Shown: positions 53,721 to 63,102, counted from the first letter of the stretch. The stretch is 64,000 nt of DNA from Oribacterium sp. KHPX15 (GCF_900107835.1 NZ_FNRG01000005.1:1-64000), one strand, 5' to 3'. Notes: a model not told the origin generated them from the sequence alone. Translations and numbers: made by a program.

Positions 53721-53749
53721 ATTTTAATCTTATTTAGATTCGATGTCAA
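53721..53749 (-). promoter_or_regulatory. recA promoter
   Basis: Minus strand: -35 TTGACA (53749-53744), a 17-bp spacer and -10 TAAAAT (53726-53721). Confidence 0.75.
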
Positions 53750-53822
53750 GGAGTATAACACAAGGTTTTGCTCAATAATATACTCTAAATTCAGACTAGG
53801 TTTAGTTTACTCTAGGCTGTGA

Positions 53823-53985
53823 GCAAAAAAATGCAAGGGACGTGTGACGGCCCACGAGATTGAAAGGACACCCCCGCGGATATGTCCGCCCAGAATGCAC
53901 AGGTATGTGCATTCTGATCGGACATATCCGCGGGGGTGTTCTTTCAACTCGCAAGCCTAGTCACCCATCCCTTGCATTTTTTTGC
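53823..53985. repeat. 163-bp giant hairpin upstream of recA
   Basis: Left arm 53823-53888 and right arm 53919-53985 are reverse complements over about 66 bp with around ten mismatches. Long exact blocks include GCAAAAAAATGCAAGGGA and ACACCCCCGCGGATATGTCC. The loop carries its own perfect 10-bp hairpin CAGAATGCAC/GTGCATTCTG. It differs in sequence from the 48905-49261 repeat but has the same style: exact stems interrupted by facing variable loops. There is no ORF. The efflux operon has a separate terminator just beyond, so a simple terminator role is unlikely. Confidence 0.8.
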
Positions 53986-54021
53986 AATTTACTTTACTAA
54001 TTCCCTAATGCTTCCCGGAAA

Positions 54022-54076
54022 TTATTATAAAATCCACCAGAGATGATTCTCAAAGAGAGAATCATCCCGGTGGATT
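54022..54076 (-). terminator. terminator of the efflux operon
   Basis: On the minus strand AATCCACC-GATGATTCTC pairs with GAGAATCATC-GGTGGATT (54076-54031) and is followed by TTATAATAATTT, about 30 bp past the last gene. Confidence 0.9.
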
Positions 54077-54106
54077 CATGGAAATATTATTTCGCTTTTT
54101 AAGCAA

Positions 54107-55387
54107 TCACACAAATCCTTTGAGCGCGGCCTGGTAGTTTAGGACGGCGGCGGAGGCGTTGATCATGGCCATGTTGGCCTGGGCTTCGGAGACAATGTAC
54201 TGAACAAGGGCGCCCTGGTACTCGCCGTTTCCGACTGTTCCTACGGCGTAGCTTCTTTCGGCCTGACCCTTTTGTCTTGCGGCAAGGGCATAGCCTGCCT
54301 GGGCGGCATTGTTTTCGGAAGCTGCCCTTATAACGGTGTTGTAGAGGTCAGACATAGAGACATTAAGGTTTTCACGGGCTTCGTTTCGACTGATATCTGT
54401 CTCTGTGTATCCTGTGATGTTTTTGTCCACTGTGCCCTGAGCTGTACCGTATTTAACATTATGCAGGCGGGCCTCGGCAATATCGTTATCGAGATTTCTG
54501 GTAAAGATGTAGTTTTCATCATATGCGGGCATGGCACCGATAGAAACATTGGCACAATTTGAAGAATCCCAGCCAAGGATCAGGGCCATCTTATCTCTTA
54601 TGCTCCGCATATTATCCCTGTTTTTGTTAAGGTTGATCATGGCGGATTTGAGATCTGCTTCAGCTTTTTTTACCTGGAGATCCGTGGCCATACCTACTGC
54701 CCATGATCTTTGGGTGGAATCATAAATCGTCTGGTACATGTCCACCTGTTTCTGATACATTTGTTCAAGCTCGGCAAGTGACTGATATCCTATAAATGCC
54801 GCATTCATGCCGGTAACAATTGAAACCTTGCTGCCATGCATGGACATTTTTATCCTGTTCACAGTACTTGTAAGGCCGCTTTCTGCGCTTGATTTTGCCA
54901 CGTGAAGGGTATCTGTGGAGCCACTGCTGTTGATCATGGCGCTGATCATCTTTATGGACGCTTCATAAGCTTCCTTTTCGGCTTCATTATCCGTGCTGTT
55001 TTTTGCATCTTTCAGATCCGAAATCATGGCGTTTAAGTCTTCTATGGTACTGCTCAGACTGTCCACTATGGTATTCATATCAACAGCGATATTGTCTATG
55101 GCCGCATACTGCTGCTGTGCTATGATACTTCTGTACTCAACCAGGTTTTCGATCTCGTCATAATCGATGACATCATCCTGAAGTCTTGCCCAGGTAACAT
55201 CGTCCATGCCATTTGGGCGTTCCTGTGAGTCAACGCCGGTGAGACTTTGCTGCTTAGTGTAGGGATCATACACAGGCGTCAGAGTTCTGGTACCGGGCAT
55301 GGGGTTTGATGCCAATGCTGCATTGCAGGACATTACAGCCAATGTCAATGTAACGCCTGCTGCAGTTCTCAAAATATTCCTTTTCAT
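54107..55387 (-). CDS. TolC-like secreted helical protein (first of two)
   Basis: The start at 55387 (GGAG 6 nt upstream) gives 426 residues with a signal peptide (MKRNILRTAAGVTLTLAVMS, likely cut after AALA). The mature chain is almost entirely helical and resembles the TolC outer-membrane efflux family by its paired long coiled-coil repeats with ending motifs (AVGMATDLQVKKAEADLKSAMINL and YAVGTVGNGEYQGALVQYIVSEAQANM). A motif W-x2-L-x2-D-V-x4-DEI-x2-LV-x2-Y near residue 75 is shared with the next protein. It is the last gene of the RND operon. If the host is a monoderm, this cannot be an outer-membrane channel in the usual sense. Confidence 0.78.
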   Translation of the reverse strand: MKRNILRTAAGVTLTLAVMSCNAALASNPMPGTRTLTPVYDPYTKQQSLTGVDSQERPNGMDDVTWARLQDDVIDYDEIENLVEYRSIIAQQQYAAIDNIAVDMNTIVDSLSSTIEDLNAMISDLKDAKNSTDNEAEKEAYEASIKMISAMINSSGSTDTLHVAKSSAESGLTSTVNRIKMSMHGSKVSIVTGMNAAFIGYQSLAELEQMYQKQVDMYQTIYDSTQRSWAVGMATDLQVKKAEADLKSAMINLNKNRDNMRSIRDKMALILGWDSSNCANVSIGAMPAYDENYIFTRNLDNDIAEARLHNVKYGTAQGTVDKNITGYTETDISRNEARENLNVSMSDLYNTVIRAASENNAAQAGYALAARQKGQAERSYAVGTVGNGEYQGALVQYIVSEAQANMAMINASAAVLNYQAALKGFV

Positions 55388-55471
55388 AGTAATCTCCATG
55401 CGACGTTCATAAAGATTTCCGGGGGAAACCTATTTCTTCAAATACAAAATCTTTATCTAAAGTCCGGATTT

Positions 55472-56677
55472 TTATGATGCCGAATTTGTTCCTGTTCCTG
55501 CAAGCCCGTCTCTATATGAAATATATGTAAAGTACGCTGACTGAAGTGCATACTTCTTAAGCTCAGTGTTTAACTTTGAGGATTCCAGATTAAACTGTGC
55601 ACTCTCAAGCTCCCTTAAGCTTGCGGATCCCGTTTGATAACTTCTTGTGACCTGATTCAGGGTCTCTGTAAGATTCAGCTCATCCAGCTGCTGCTTTAAA
55701 AGTTCATTCTGGGCTGTTAAAAGTGCATTGTAAACAGAAGTCATGTCTGACTGCACCTGGTTTTTGTCACTGTTCAGAGTAAGTTGAGCACTGCTTGTTG
55801 TACTTTCTGATTCTGCAAGTGCCAGCTTCTTTTCATCTATGGCAAGGACGTAGCTGTTTCCGTATGCCTTTGTGATATCTTCCTGAAGGTTTATGGAATT
55901 GATCATTTCGTCCGTAACCTCAGGTACCGCACAAATAACCGGCTCCGCATCATATTTCCAGCCAAGGTTTACAAGTACTGTCTGCTTGTTTTTTATCCGG
56001 TCGGATAATGCTTTCTGAAGTGCTGTCTCGTCATCCTTCAGAGTCTTTTCTGCCTTCAGAACATCAAGCTCTGTTCCAGTACCAACCTGAAGCTTACGCT
56101 GTGCCTGCTCTAAAAGATTCCTGTCATTATTTACTGTGATCTCAGAGAGTTTTGCACTAAGCTCCGATGTATATATACCGATTATTTTCTGCTTTATGGC
56201 TTCGGCAGTTTGCACTTCTGTTTTCTGATAACCCTTTGTCACTACTTCTCTGTCTGAGTTCTGGATGGTTGTATCAACGCTTGCAAGTGACGTTTTTCTT
56301 GTGAGTTCCGCAGAAGCATCCTGTGCGTCACTTATTCCCAAAGAGTTCTCATAGGTAGTTTCGATATTATCGATAACATCGTCATATGTAAGGTCATAGG
56401 TTCCGCCGTCATCATTGTCCCTGTAGTTTATCCAAAGAGAAGAAACTGTGGGATTGTACTCATGCACAAGATCCCTTATCTCATCCCATGTAAGTACATT
56501 GTCACGGAGGGACGCCCACTCTTCCGCAGATCTTTCTCTTTCATAGGAGGTCTGCTTGGGGGCTTTGTCAACTGTAGCCCCCGTTGCTGCCAATGCTGTC
56601 ACAGCGGATCCTGCAAATGTCTCTGCCAGCATTACTCCCGCCATAACAATAGCCAGTTTTTTTCCACTAATTCTCAT
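55472..56677 (-). CDS. TolC-like secreted helical protein (second of two)
   Basis: This 401-residue protein has a signal peptide (KKLAIVMAGVMLAETFAGSA, likely cut after ALAA) and TolC-type long helical repeats (LEQAQRKLQVGTGTELDVLKAEKTL, TRSYQTGSASLRELESAQFNLESSKLNTELKKYAL; segments shown in parts of the family pattern, with G-T/S-x-x-E-L turns). It shares the N-terminal W-x2-L-x-D-x-V-x4-DEI-x2-LV-x2-Y motif with its neighbour, so the pair are paralogues and may form a hetero-oligomer. It lies between the RND pump and the other TolC-like gene. Confidence 0.78.
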   Translation of the reverse strand: MRISGKKLAIVMAGVMLAETFAGSAVTALAATGATVDKAPKQTSYERERSAEEWASLRDNVLTWDEIRDLVHEYNPTVSSLWINYRDNDDGGTYDLTYDDVIDNIETTYENSLGISDAQDASAELTRKTSLASVDTTIQNSDREVVTKGYQKTEVQTAEAIKQKIIGIYTSELSAKLSEITVNNDRNLLEQAQRKLQVGTGTELDVLKAEKTLKDDETALQKALSDRIKNKQTVLVNLGWKYDAEPVICAVPEVTDEMINSINLQEDITKAYGNSYVLAIDEKKLALAESESTTSSAQLTLNSDKNQVQSDMTSVYNALLTAQNELLKQQLDELNLTETLNQVTRSYQTGSASLRELESAQFNLESSKLNTELKKYALQSAYFTYISYRDGLAGTGTNSAS

Positions 56678-56698
56678 TTAATATCTCCTGAATTTTTA

Positions 56699-59600
56699 TC
56701 AATCCGGGAAGCCTTCAGTGAAATCTGCTTTCTCTTCCAGTTTCTCTTCAAAATCATCTTCACCTGTTGGATCATCGTCAGGTGTGCCGTAACGTTCCCA
56801 TTCCTCTGCGGCCTTCTTCTGGTAATACTCCGCAGGATTCTTACCTTCCATGTATCCGGCGCTCGGAACATCCATATCTACATTCTTTTTCTTCTTATCC
56901 ATTACGGTGTAGTAAATAGGAAGTACCAGTAGGGCCAGTATGGTAGAGGCCGTAAGTCCGCCTATATCTACTATTGCAAGACCTCTCATCATTTCACCGT
57001 TATCACCGATACCTAAAGCCATAGGTATCATGGAAAGAACGGTGGTGAGGGTTGTCATAAGGATAGGTCGGAGTCTGGTTGCACCGGCTTCTATAAGGGC
57101 ACGGCGCCTCGGCATACCCATTCTGTACTGGTTTACGGTATCTACATAAAGGATACCGTTATTAACAACCGTACCAACCAGCATCATAAATCCAAGAAGT
57201 GATACCATGGAGATAGATGCATCCGTCAGCCACAAAAGTGCAAAGGAACCGATAAGTGCCAAAGGAAGCGTGGTCATGACCATGAATGAAAATCTCATGG
57301 ACTCAAACTGCGAAGCCATTACTACCCAGATGAGGAATACAGCGATAACCAGCGCTACACCAAAGGATGCGAACTCTTCCTGCTGTGACTGATCGGAAGA
57401 ATTCAGACCCGTGGTTATACCATTTACGAGATACTTCTTGATCACTTCATTATTGATGCTCATTCGGGACATCTGATCCGCCTTAGTGGTGTAATCAGCC
57501 GTTATGGTTGCAATATACTTCTTGTTTTCTCTCGAAATAGAGGCAGGTGAATCCTCAAATACCACCTCACTGATGTCCTTAAGCTGTACCTGGGAGCCGG
57601 AAGGGGTTGTAAGGAATACATCCTTGATCTTTTCTACATCATCAAACTCATCCTTAGGATACTCTACGGTAACATCGGTATTCTGTCCGTCTATACGCAT
57701 GGTCATGGCTTTCTTACCGGAGATCATGTTGTAAAGCTGATTTCCGACACCCTGAGGTGTAAGACCTTCTGCATTAGCCTTTATAGGATCCACGTGGATC
57801 TTGATAAGGGGTGCTGCATTCTCCAGTGAAGAGTGAACAGCTGTAATATCTTCCCTTTTCTGAAGCTCTTCCACTATTTCCTTGGAGGCCTGTTTCAGAT
57901 CATTATAATTTGAAGACTTAAGTATAGTCTCATACGTCTCCTTTGCCGTTGACATACCGGACATGGAGTTATTGGCCTTTACGGAAACCACCGCATCGGG
58001 GAAACCATCGAAAAGCTTACGATAGTAGGTGGCTTTATCCTTTGTCTTCATGCTCCTTTCTTTAATAAGCTCCACGGTGACGGTAGAAGTACTTCCGTAA
58101 TACATGGTCTGGATACCCGAACCGCCAGAAGACACTCTGTAGTTTTTTGTATCGGGATCCTGAGAGACTACATCCTCTATCTTGAGAAGCATCTTATCAA
58201 TTTCATCCACCTTGAGACCCGATCTTGTATTCAGGGTAATGGTCAGCTTACCGTTATCGGTTGCCGGCATCATCTCCACCTTGATAGCTTTCAATAATCC
58301 AAGTGAGCTAATGAAAAGGGCAATTGAAATGATAAGCACCAGAGCTTTGTGGTTAAGGAACTTATCGATTATTACGCGATAGGCTACCTGCATTCTCTGT
58401 ATAATATTATGAACCGGAGCATGATTGTTCTCCTTAGGTTTATACATAACAAAGCAGAGAGGCACTATGGAAACCGCAGAAATAAGAGATGACAGCATAC
58501 AGAACACGATGGTAAATCCAAGTGGTCCGAAGAACTGTCCCATAAGTCCCTTCATGAAACCAAGCGGCAGGAATACTACGCAGGTGGTAAGGGTCGAACC
58601 AAGAACCGACTCACCGACTGTCTGTATGGACTCGAGAGCTGCTGACTGTCTTGTTTTCAAACCAACCGTACTGTACTTATCCATGGCTCTGAAACAGGCT
58701 TCAAGTACAACGATGGAGTTATCAACCATCATACCAACGCCGAGAACCAGGGCTGACATGGTAACCATGTTAAGGGAATATCCCATTGCCCACATGGCTA
58801 CAAGTGCTGTAAGGATAGACAGCGGGATTGAGGTACCAACTATGAGAGATGCCTTCAGATCACCGAAGAACAATATGATTATGATCATGGAAATGATAAC
58901 GGCCGCGATCATTGTCTCAAACACTGATGTCAGAGAGCTCTTAATGCTGTCTGCATCATCATCGATTATACGGATCTTCAGATTATCATCTCTTGCTTCC
59001 AGCTCCTTGATAAGCTTTTTAGCCTGATTTGACATGGAAACCGCCGACTCACTCTGTTTCTTGGTGAGATCCAGCATGATGGTATCCTGTCCGTTGTATC
59101 TTCCTATGGCCTCCCTGTCTTTGAGAGCCAGATTTACGCGTGCTATATCACTGAGATATACAGTATTTCCGTTTCCTGTAGTGATAGGGATGCTTTCAAG
59201 AGCTTTTACCTTGTCATAGGTATTACCTGTGGATACGGACAGCTTCTGTGTGCCTACATTGGTGGTTCCCGCAGGGAGGGAGAAATCCGCCGCTGCCACT
59301 GTGGAAGCCACTGTTGCCATGGTAAGGTTATACTGCTTAAGCTTATCCGGCTTTATCTCAATGCTTACATACTGCTTTTGTCCGCCGGCAAGTGATACAC
59401 TGGCAACTGTTCCAAGGCTTTCAAACTCAGGGGAAATGTCATTTTCAACATAGTTATACATATTATCCTGAGCCGAATTCTCTATGGACAGGCTGAGTGA
59501 CGGCTGCTCGTTGACATTCATGGTAAGGACATCCGGATCCTTGGCACCCTCCGGAAACTCTGTCTTTACCCGGTCTATCTTCTTTTTCAGCTCGTCGTAA

Positions 59601-59914
59601 GCCTTGTCCATGTCAGTACCATACTCATACTGAACCATGGTGAAGCCATAGTTTTCAGAGGATTTTGAAGTTACTGTTTTTACATCCGAAAGTACCGCAA
59701 CACCCTCTTCTATAGGCGTTGTAATAAGCTCATCAATATCTTCCGGAGACGCACCGTTGTAGGTTGTGGTAATGATGATTACCGGAAAATCGATGTTTGA
59801 CATAAGCTCCATCTTCTGATTAAGAAGGGACATTATGCCAAAGAATATGAGACTGATAATTACCAGGAGTGTGGTAACCGGTCTTCTGATGACAAATTCG
59901 GTTATTTTTTGCAT
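56699..59914 (-). CDS. RND-family efflux permease (HAE1/AcrB-like)
   Basis: This 1071-residue protein has the RND plan: a helix at the N-terminus (FVIRRPVTTLLVIISLIFFG), two large extracytoplasmic loops after TM1 and TM7, and about twelve membrane helices. Diagnostic motifs are NIDFPVIIITTTYNGASPEDI, LVLGVGMMVDNSIVVLEACFR in TM4 (one Asp of the proton-relay pair visible), and MVGTVVNNGILYVDTVN in TM10. The C-terminal tail is acidic (GEDDFEEKLEEKADF). It should export hydrophobic compounds using the proton gradient, together with the adaptor upstream and the TolC-like proteins. Confidence 0.95.
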   Translation of the reverse strand: MQKITEFVIRRPVTTLLVIISLIFFGIMSLLNQKMELMSNIDFPVIIITTTYNGASPEDIDELITTPIEEGVAVLSDVKTVTSKSSENYGFTMVQYEYGTDMDKAYDELKKKIDRVKTEFPEGAKDPDVLTMNVNEQPSLSLSIENSAQDNMYNYVENDISPEFESLGTVASVSLAGGQKQYVSIEIKPDKLKQYNLTMATVASTVAAADFSLPAGTTNVGTQKLSVSTGNTYDKVKALESIPITTGNGNTVYLSDIARVNLALKDREAIGRYNGQDTIMLDLTKKQSESAVSMSNQAKKLIKELEARDDNLKIRIIDDDADSIKSSLTSVFETMIAAVIISMIIIILFFGDLKASLIVGTSIPLSILTALVAMWAMGYSLNMVTMSALVLGVGMMVDNSIVVLEACFRAMDKYSTVGLKTRQSAALESIQTVGESVLGSTLTTCVVFLPLGFMKGLMGQFFGPLGFTIVFCMLSSLISAVSIVPLCFVMYKPKENNHAPVHNIIQRMQVAYRVIIDKFLNHKALVLIISIALFISSLGLLKAIKVEMMPATDNGKLTITLNTRSGLKVDEIDKMLLKIEDVVSQDPDTKNYRVSSGGSGIQTMYYGSTSTVTVELIKERSMKTKDKATYYRKLFDGFPDAVVSVKANNSMSGMSTAKETYETILKSSNYNDLKQASKEIVEELQKREDITAVHSSLENAAPLIKIHVDPIKANAEGLTPQGVGNQLYNMISGKKAMTMRIDGQNTDVTVEYPKDEFDDVEKIKDVFLTTPSGSQVQLKDISEVVFEDSPASISRENKKYIATITADYTTKADQMSRMSINNEVIKKYLVNGITTGLNSSDQSQQEEFASFGVALVIAVFLIWVVMASQFESMRFSFMVMTTLPLALIGSFALLWLTDASISMVSLLGFMMLVGTVVNNGILYVDTVNQYRMGMPRRRALIEAGATRLRPILMTTLTTVLSMIPMALGIGDNGEMMRGLAIVDIGGLTASTILALLVLPIYYTVMDKKKKNVDMDVPSAGYMEGKNPAEYYQKKAAEEWERYGTPDDDPTGEDDFEEKLEEKADFTEGFPD

Positions 59915-59934
59915 TATAATGCTCCTTCCTGATA

Positions 59935-61056
59935 TCAGTCAGCTGATATATTTCCATTTTCATCTATGATACGAACGCTGGCTCCATCATAGATGTCCTG
60001 TGTCCAGCTCGAAACGATCTTATCGGAGGTTGTGATGCCGTCCAGTACCTGGTACTCTGATTCATTTGTGATTCCCAAAGTAATGAAGGCTCTCTTGGCG
60101 ATGCCGTCCTCGTATACATATACATAAGGATTTCCTGCTGAATAGTAAACATAGTCCGCAGGTATGATCATGGTATTATCAGCTGTTGCCGCAGTAAGCT
60201 CAACCTTCGCTGCAACACCGTCAGCCAGGGCTTCGGCATTAAAAAGATCAGCCTCTACCGCAAAAAGTCCTGTGGAGTTATCTACCAGTCTGCTTAATTT
60301 AGTTATGGCTCCCTCATATTCGGAACTGTTTTTTTCAACAGTCACCTTCTGCCCGATGGACAGGTTGTTAAGGATTTCCTCAGTCACACTGAAGGTAACC
60401 TTTCTCTGACCGGAACCCGTGATGACACAAAGCACCGAGGACTGTGAAACAGTTCCGTTTAATGTCATATTCTGGTTCTGTATGGTTCCGTCGGAAGGGG
60501 CTGTGACTGTTGCGTATTCAATCTGGGTATCGTAATTCAGTTTTGCAGACTCTGCCTGGGCCTTTGCCGAAGCAACCTGAGCCTGGGCGGCATTGGCAGA
60601 ATTCTGTGTGGACGTAAAGGTCTGAGGAGCCACATCACCTGCCTGGAAGAGCGGTGTCATACGATTTAATGCATCCGCCGCAGTAGCAGCCTGCTGCTGA
60701 GATGCCCGGACGGAAGCATTAGCTGCATCAAGGCTTGCCTTTGCAGAATCTATGGCCTTCTGGTTATCTATCTTTGCGATGGGATCTCCCTGCTTTACGG
60801 TGTCACCGTTCTGTACGTAGATCTCAATGATCTCGCCGGAAACCTTCGGGGATACATTGTAAGTATCTGAAGGCTGGATCTTTCCCATTATGGAGGTATC
60901 ATGTTTGATAGATCCAAGGGTGGCGTTTGATATGGTAACTGCAGGAAGCTCCTTGGTCTGTATCTCATCCTTCGGCTTCATGATCCTGGCTGCGATTGCC
61001 CAGCCAATAACGCCTATTATTCCAACAACGATTAATATTGCTACCGGTTTTTTCAT
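59935..61056 (-). CDS. RND/HlyD-type membrane fusion (adaptor) protein
   Basis: The start at 61056 (GGAG 6 nt upstream) gives 373 residues. One N-terminal membrane anchor (AILIVVGIIGVIGWAIAA) is followed by the lipoyl halves (VSPKVSGEIIEIYVQNGDTVKQGDPI and YATVTAPSDGTIQNQN), a helical hairpin rich in Ala/Gln between them, and beta-barrel and membrane-proximal domains. It lacks a lipobox. It is the first structural gene after the TetR regulator and would bridge the pump and the TolC-like proteins. Confidence 0.93.
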   Translation of the reverse strand: MKKPVAILIVVGIIGVIGWAIAARIMKPKDEIQTKELPAVTISNATLGSIKHDTSIMGKIQPSDTYNVSPKVSGEIIEIYVQNGDTVKQGDPIAKIDNQKAIDSAKASLDAANASVRASQQQAATAADALNRMTPLFQAGDVAPQTFTSTQNSANAAQAQVASAKAQAESAKLNYDTQIEYATVTAPSDGTIQNQNMTLNGTVSQSSVLCVITGSGQRKVTFSVTEEILNNLSIGQKVTVEKNSSEYEGAITKLSRLVDNSTGLFAVEADLFNAEALADGVAAKVELTAATADNTMIIPADYVYYSAGNPYVYVYEDGIAKRAFITLGITNESEYQVLDGITTSDKIVSSWTQDIYDGASVRIIDENGNISAD

Positions 61057-61143
61057 ACAACTCTCCAATCTTTTCTATGGAAATATTTTTTCAGTCAAAT
61101 GTCACTCTGTCTGGTTATTCTCTGTTTTTTATGCTCTCTTCTT

Positions 61144-61797
61144 TTATGAAGCCTCGATAAGTTTCCGGGCCTCCCTGCCTGCTCCGTATCTCAAAAGCTC
61201 AAGCTGCATATTAAATTCCCGAAGGATCAGGTTTTCATCTTTATCAGGATGGAGTAGCATGTTAAAAAGCGCTGTTACGGAAAGCATATGTGCGGATTTC
61301 AGTATCAACCCAAGTCTTTCTTTACTTCCTCTTACATCCATAAGGCTGAGATCAAGATGTTCCATCATCCATTCCAACTGTTCCTTCTCGGTCTCTTCCC
61401 TGATCTTAATATCCGTTTCCACCCAGTCCACCACTCGTCTCATCATATTTGTCTGAGTAAGAATGTTGATACTCTGCTGTATGGTTCCTTTTTTCATGTA
61501 CCCGGCCACTCTTCGAGTGTATTCTGTAATGGCTTTCCAGAAATCACCTCTGTTTTCCAATACTATCTCCTTCAGAAAGTGACTGTTTTTTTCTCCTTCT
61601 TCCTTGAATATGTATTGGAGAATATCTCTCTTATCCTCAAAATAGGTATAGAAACTGCCTCTGGAGATACCTGCATTTTTGATTATCTGATTAATGGATG
61701 CTTCCTCATAGGGAACTCTGGCGAATTCTTCTCTGGCCGCATTCAGGATTCGTTGCCGTTTGTCCTTCGACAACTTTTCGAACCTTTCCGTTGACAC
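61144..61797 (-). CDS. TetR-family transcriptional repressor of the efflux operon
   Basis: The N-terminal helix-turn-helix is typical (RILNAAREEFARVPYEEASINQIIKNAGISRGSFYTYFEDKRDIL). The ligand-binding part (about 65-217) is unique. Start is GTG at 61797 with GGAGG 6 nt upstream. It is the first gene of the efflux operon and its promoter carries three copies of a 13-bp palindrome, so it most likely represses itself and the pump until a substrate binds. The inducer is unknown. Confidence 0.92.
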   Translation of the reverse strand: MSTERFEKLSKDKRQRILNAAREEFARVPYEEASINQIIKNAGISRGSFYTYFEDKRDILQYIFKEEGEKNSHFLKEIVLENRGDFWKAITEYTRRVAGYMKKGTIQQSINILTQTNMMRRVVDWVETDIKIREETEKEQLEWMMEHLDLSLMDVRGSKERLGLILKSAHMLSVTALFNMLLHPDKDENLILREFNMQLELLRYGAGREARKLIEAS

Positions 61798-61908
61798 TTA
61801 TAGCCTCCGATTCTTATATATCCCTGCATAAACTCAGATGCAGGGTGCATTATACTGCTGTTAACTGTCTCCTGCCTTGTGTGGAATACCTGTTATAAGG
61901 CAGTGTTA

Positions 61909-61975
61909 TGACATTTTGTCATTTTTAGTGACAGATTGTCACCTCGTGATATCTGAGTATAGTGACAAGGTGTCA
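61909..61975. promoter_or_regulatory. three TGACA-N3-TGTCA operator sites
   Basis: Palindromes at 61909-61921 (TGACA-TTT-TGTCA), 61929-61941 (TGACA-GAT-TGTCA) and 61963-61975 (TGACA-AGG-TGTCA) share identical 5-bp arms and differ only in the spacer. The third lies exactly between the -35 and -10; the other two are downstream of the transcript start. A further half-site is at 61979-61983. This is a strong candidate operator cluster for the adjacent TetR protein. Confidence 0.8.
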
Positions 61976-61984
61976 TTCTGTCAA
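61956..61984 (-). promoter_or_regulatory. promoter of the tetR-efflux operon
   Basis: Minus strand: -35 TTGACA (61984-61979), a 17-bp spacer occupied by an operator palindrome, and -10 TATACT (61961-61956). The leader to the TetR start is about 150 nt. Confidence 0.8.
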
Positions 61985-62078
61985 TTATTTCTTCTGCATT
62001 ATTTTACTTTTTCATAAACAATATATTTCTTTTTTATATTTTTTTTAGAATATTGTATAAATCCAAGTACACAACTCC

Positions 62079-62107
62079 TTGCTTAAACAGAATATTTGCA
62101 TTACAAT
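62079..62107 (+). promoter_or_regulatory. ispE promoter candidate
   Basis: TTGCTT (62079-62084), a 17-bp spacer and TACAAT (62102-62107). An alternative TTGCAT-16-TGTATA overlaps it. The divergent arrangement with tetR leaves about 365 bp between the start codons. Confidence 0.45.
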
Positions 62108-62162
62108 AACGGAGTATTGTATACAAAGAACGATTTATATATGAATTTCGGAGATTTAATTT

Positions 62163-63041
62163 ATGGACAGTGTTAAACTGCAGGCCTACGGAAAGATCAA
62201 CTTGTCTTTGGACGTTTTACGACAAAGAGAGGATGGTTATCACGACGTAAGAATGATCATGCAGACCGTAAAGCTCCATGACAATATCGACATGCAGAAA
62301 ACAAAGGATCCGGAAATAAAGCTTACAACCAACCTTTCGTTTCTGCCTGTCAATGAGAACAATCTTATGTACCGCGCAGCCAGGATGCTCATTGATGAGT
62401 TCGATATCAAAGAGGGCGTTTCAATGCAGTTAAAAAAGGTGATCCCCGTTTCTGCCGGAATGGCAGGAGGATCAACCGATGCGGCTTCTGTTCTTTACGG
62501 AATGAATAAGCTCTTTAATCTGAGATTATCCACAGAAGATCTTAAGTTACGTGGAGTTAAGCTTGGAGCGGATGTGCCATTCTGCCTTACGAGGGGTACT
62601 GCCTTATCTGAAGGAATCGGCGAAGTACTCACACCTCTTAAGAAGCTGCCGTCCTGTCCCATAGTGCTTGCAAAGCCGGCGATTTCCGTATCAACTAAGT
62701 TTGTATATCAGAATCTTCATGTTAATGACCTGCCGGCAGAAGCTCATCCGGACGTTGATGCCGTGATAGCTGCCCTTGAAAAGCAGGATGTTACTGAAGT
62801 TGCCGTAAATATGGGAAATATCCTGGAGACAGTTACATGCAAAAAATATCCGGAAATAGAGCTTATAAAAGATGCCATGAAGAAGCTTGGAGCCGTAAAT
62901 GCAATCATGTCCGGCTCAGGTCCTACGGTATTCGGTATTTTCAGTGATGTTGCCGAAGCCAAAAAATGCTATGAAGCTTTGCGATTCGGAAAATACAGGA
63001 ATCTCGCCAAGCAGGTCTATCTTACAGAGCCCTGGCGCTGA
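62163..63041 (+). CDS. ispE: 4-diphosphocytidyl-2-C-methyl-D-erythritol kinase
   Basis: IspE phosphorylates CDP-ME in the methylerythritol-phosphate isoprenoid pathway. The 292-residue GHMP kinase has KINLSLDVLRQREDGYHD, the ATP loop VIPVSAGMAGGSTDAASVL, the catalytic-Asp region LGADVPFCLTRGTALSEGIGE and the C-terminal MSGSGPTVFGIF. CGGAG lies 9 nt before the ATG. It is the first plus-strand gene in the window and precedes a GntR regulator. Confidence 0.96.
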   Translation: MDSVKLQAYGKINLSLDVLRQREDGYHDVRMIMQTVKLHDNIDMQKTKDPEIKLTTNLSFLPVNENNLMYRAARMLIDEFDIKEGVSMQLKKVIPVSAGMAGGSTDAASVLYGMNKLFNLRLSTEDLKLRGVKLGADVPFCLTRGTALSEGIGEVLTPLKKLPSCPIVLAKPAISVSTKFVYQNLHVNDLPAEAHPDVDAVIAALEKQDVTEVAVNMGNILETVTCKKYPEIELIKDAMKKLGAVNAIMSGSGPTVFGIFSDVAEAKKCYEALRFGKYRNLAKQVYLTEPWR

Positions 63042-63102
63042 TATGACGATTTTTTATTCCGGAGATAATCTAACCTATAAAATTTTGGAGGACAAAACCT
63101 TG

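Noticed and set aside
54051-54062. CTCAAAGAGAGA resembling the rpsI-end core
   Set aside because: It lies in the loop and stem of the efflux terminator, and only a short stretch matches.
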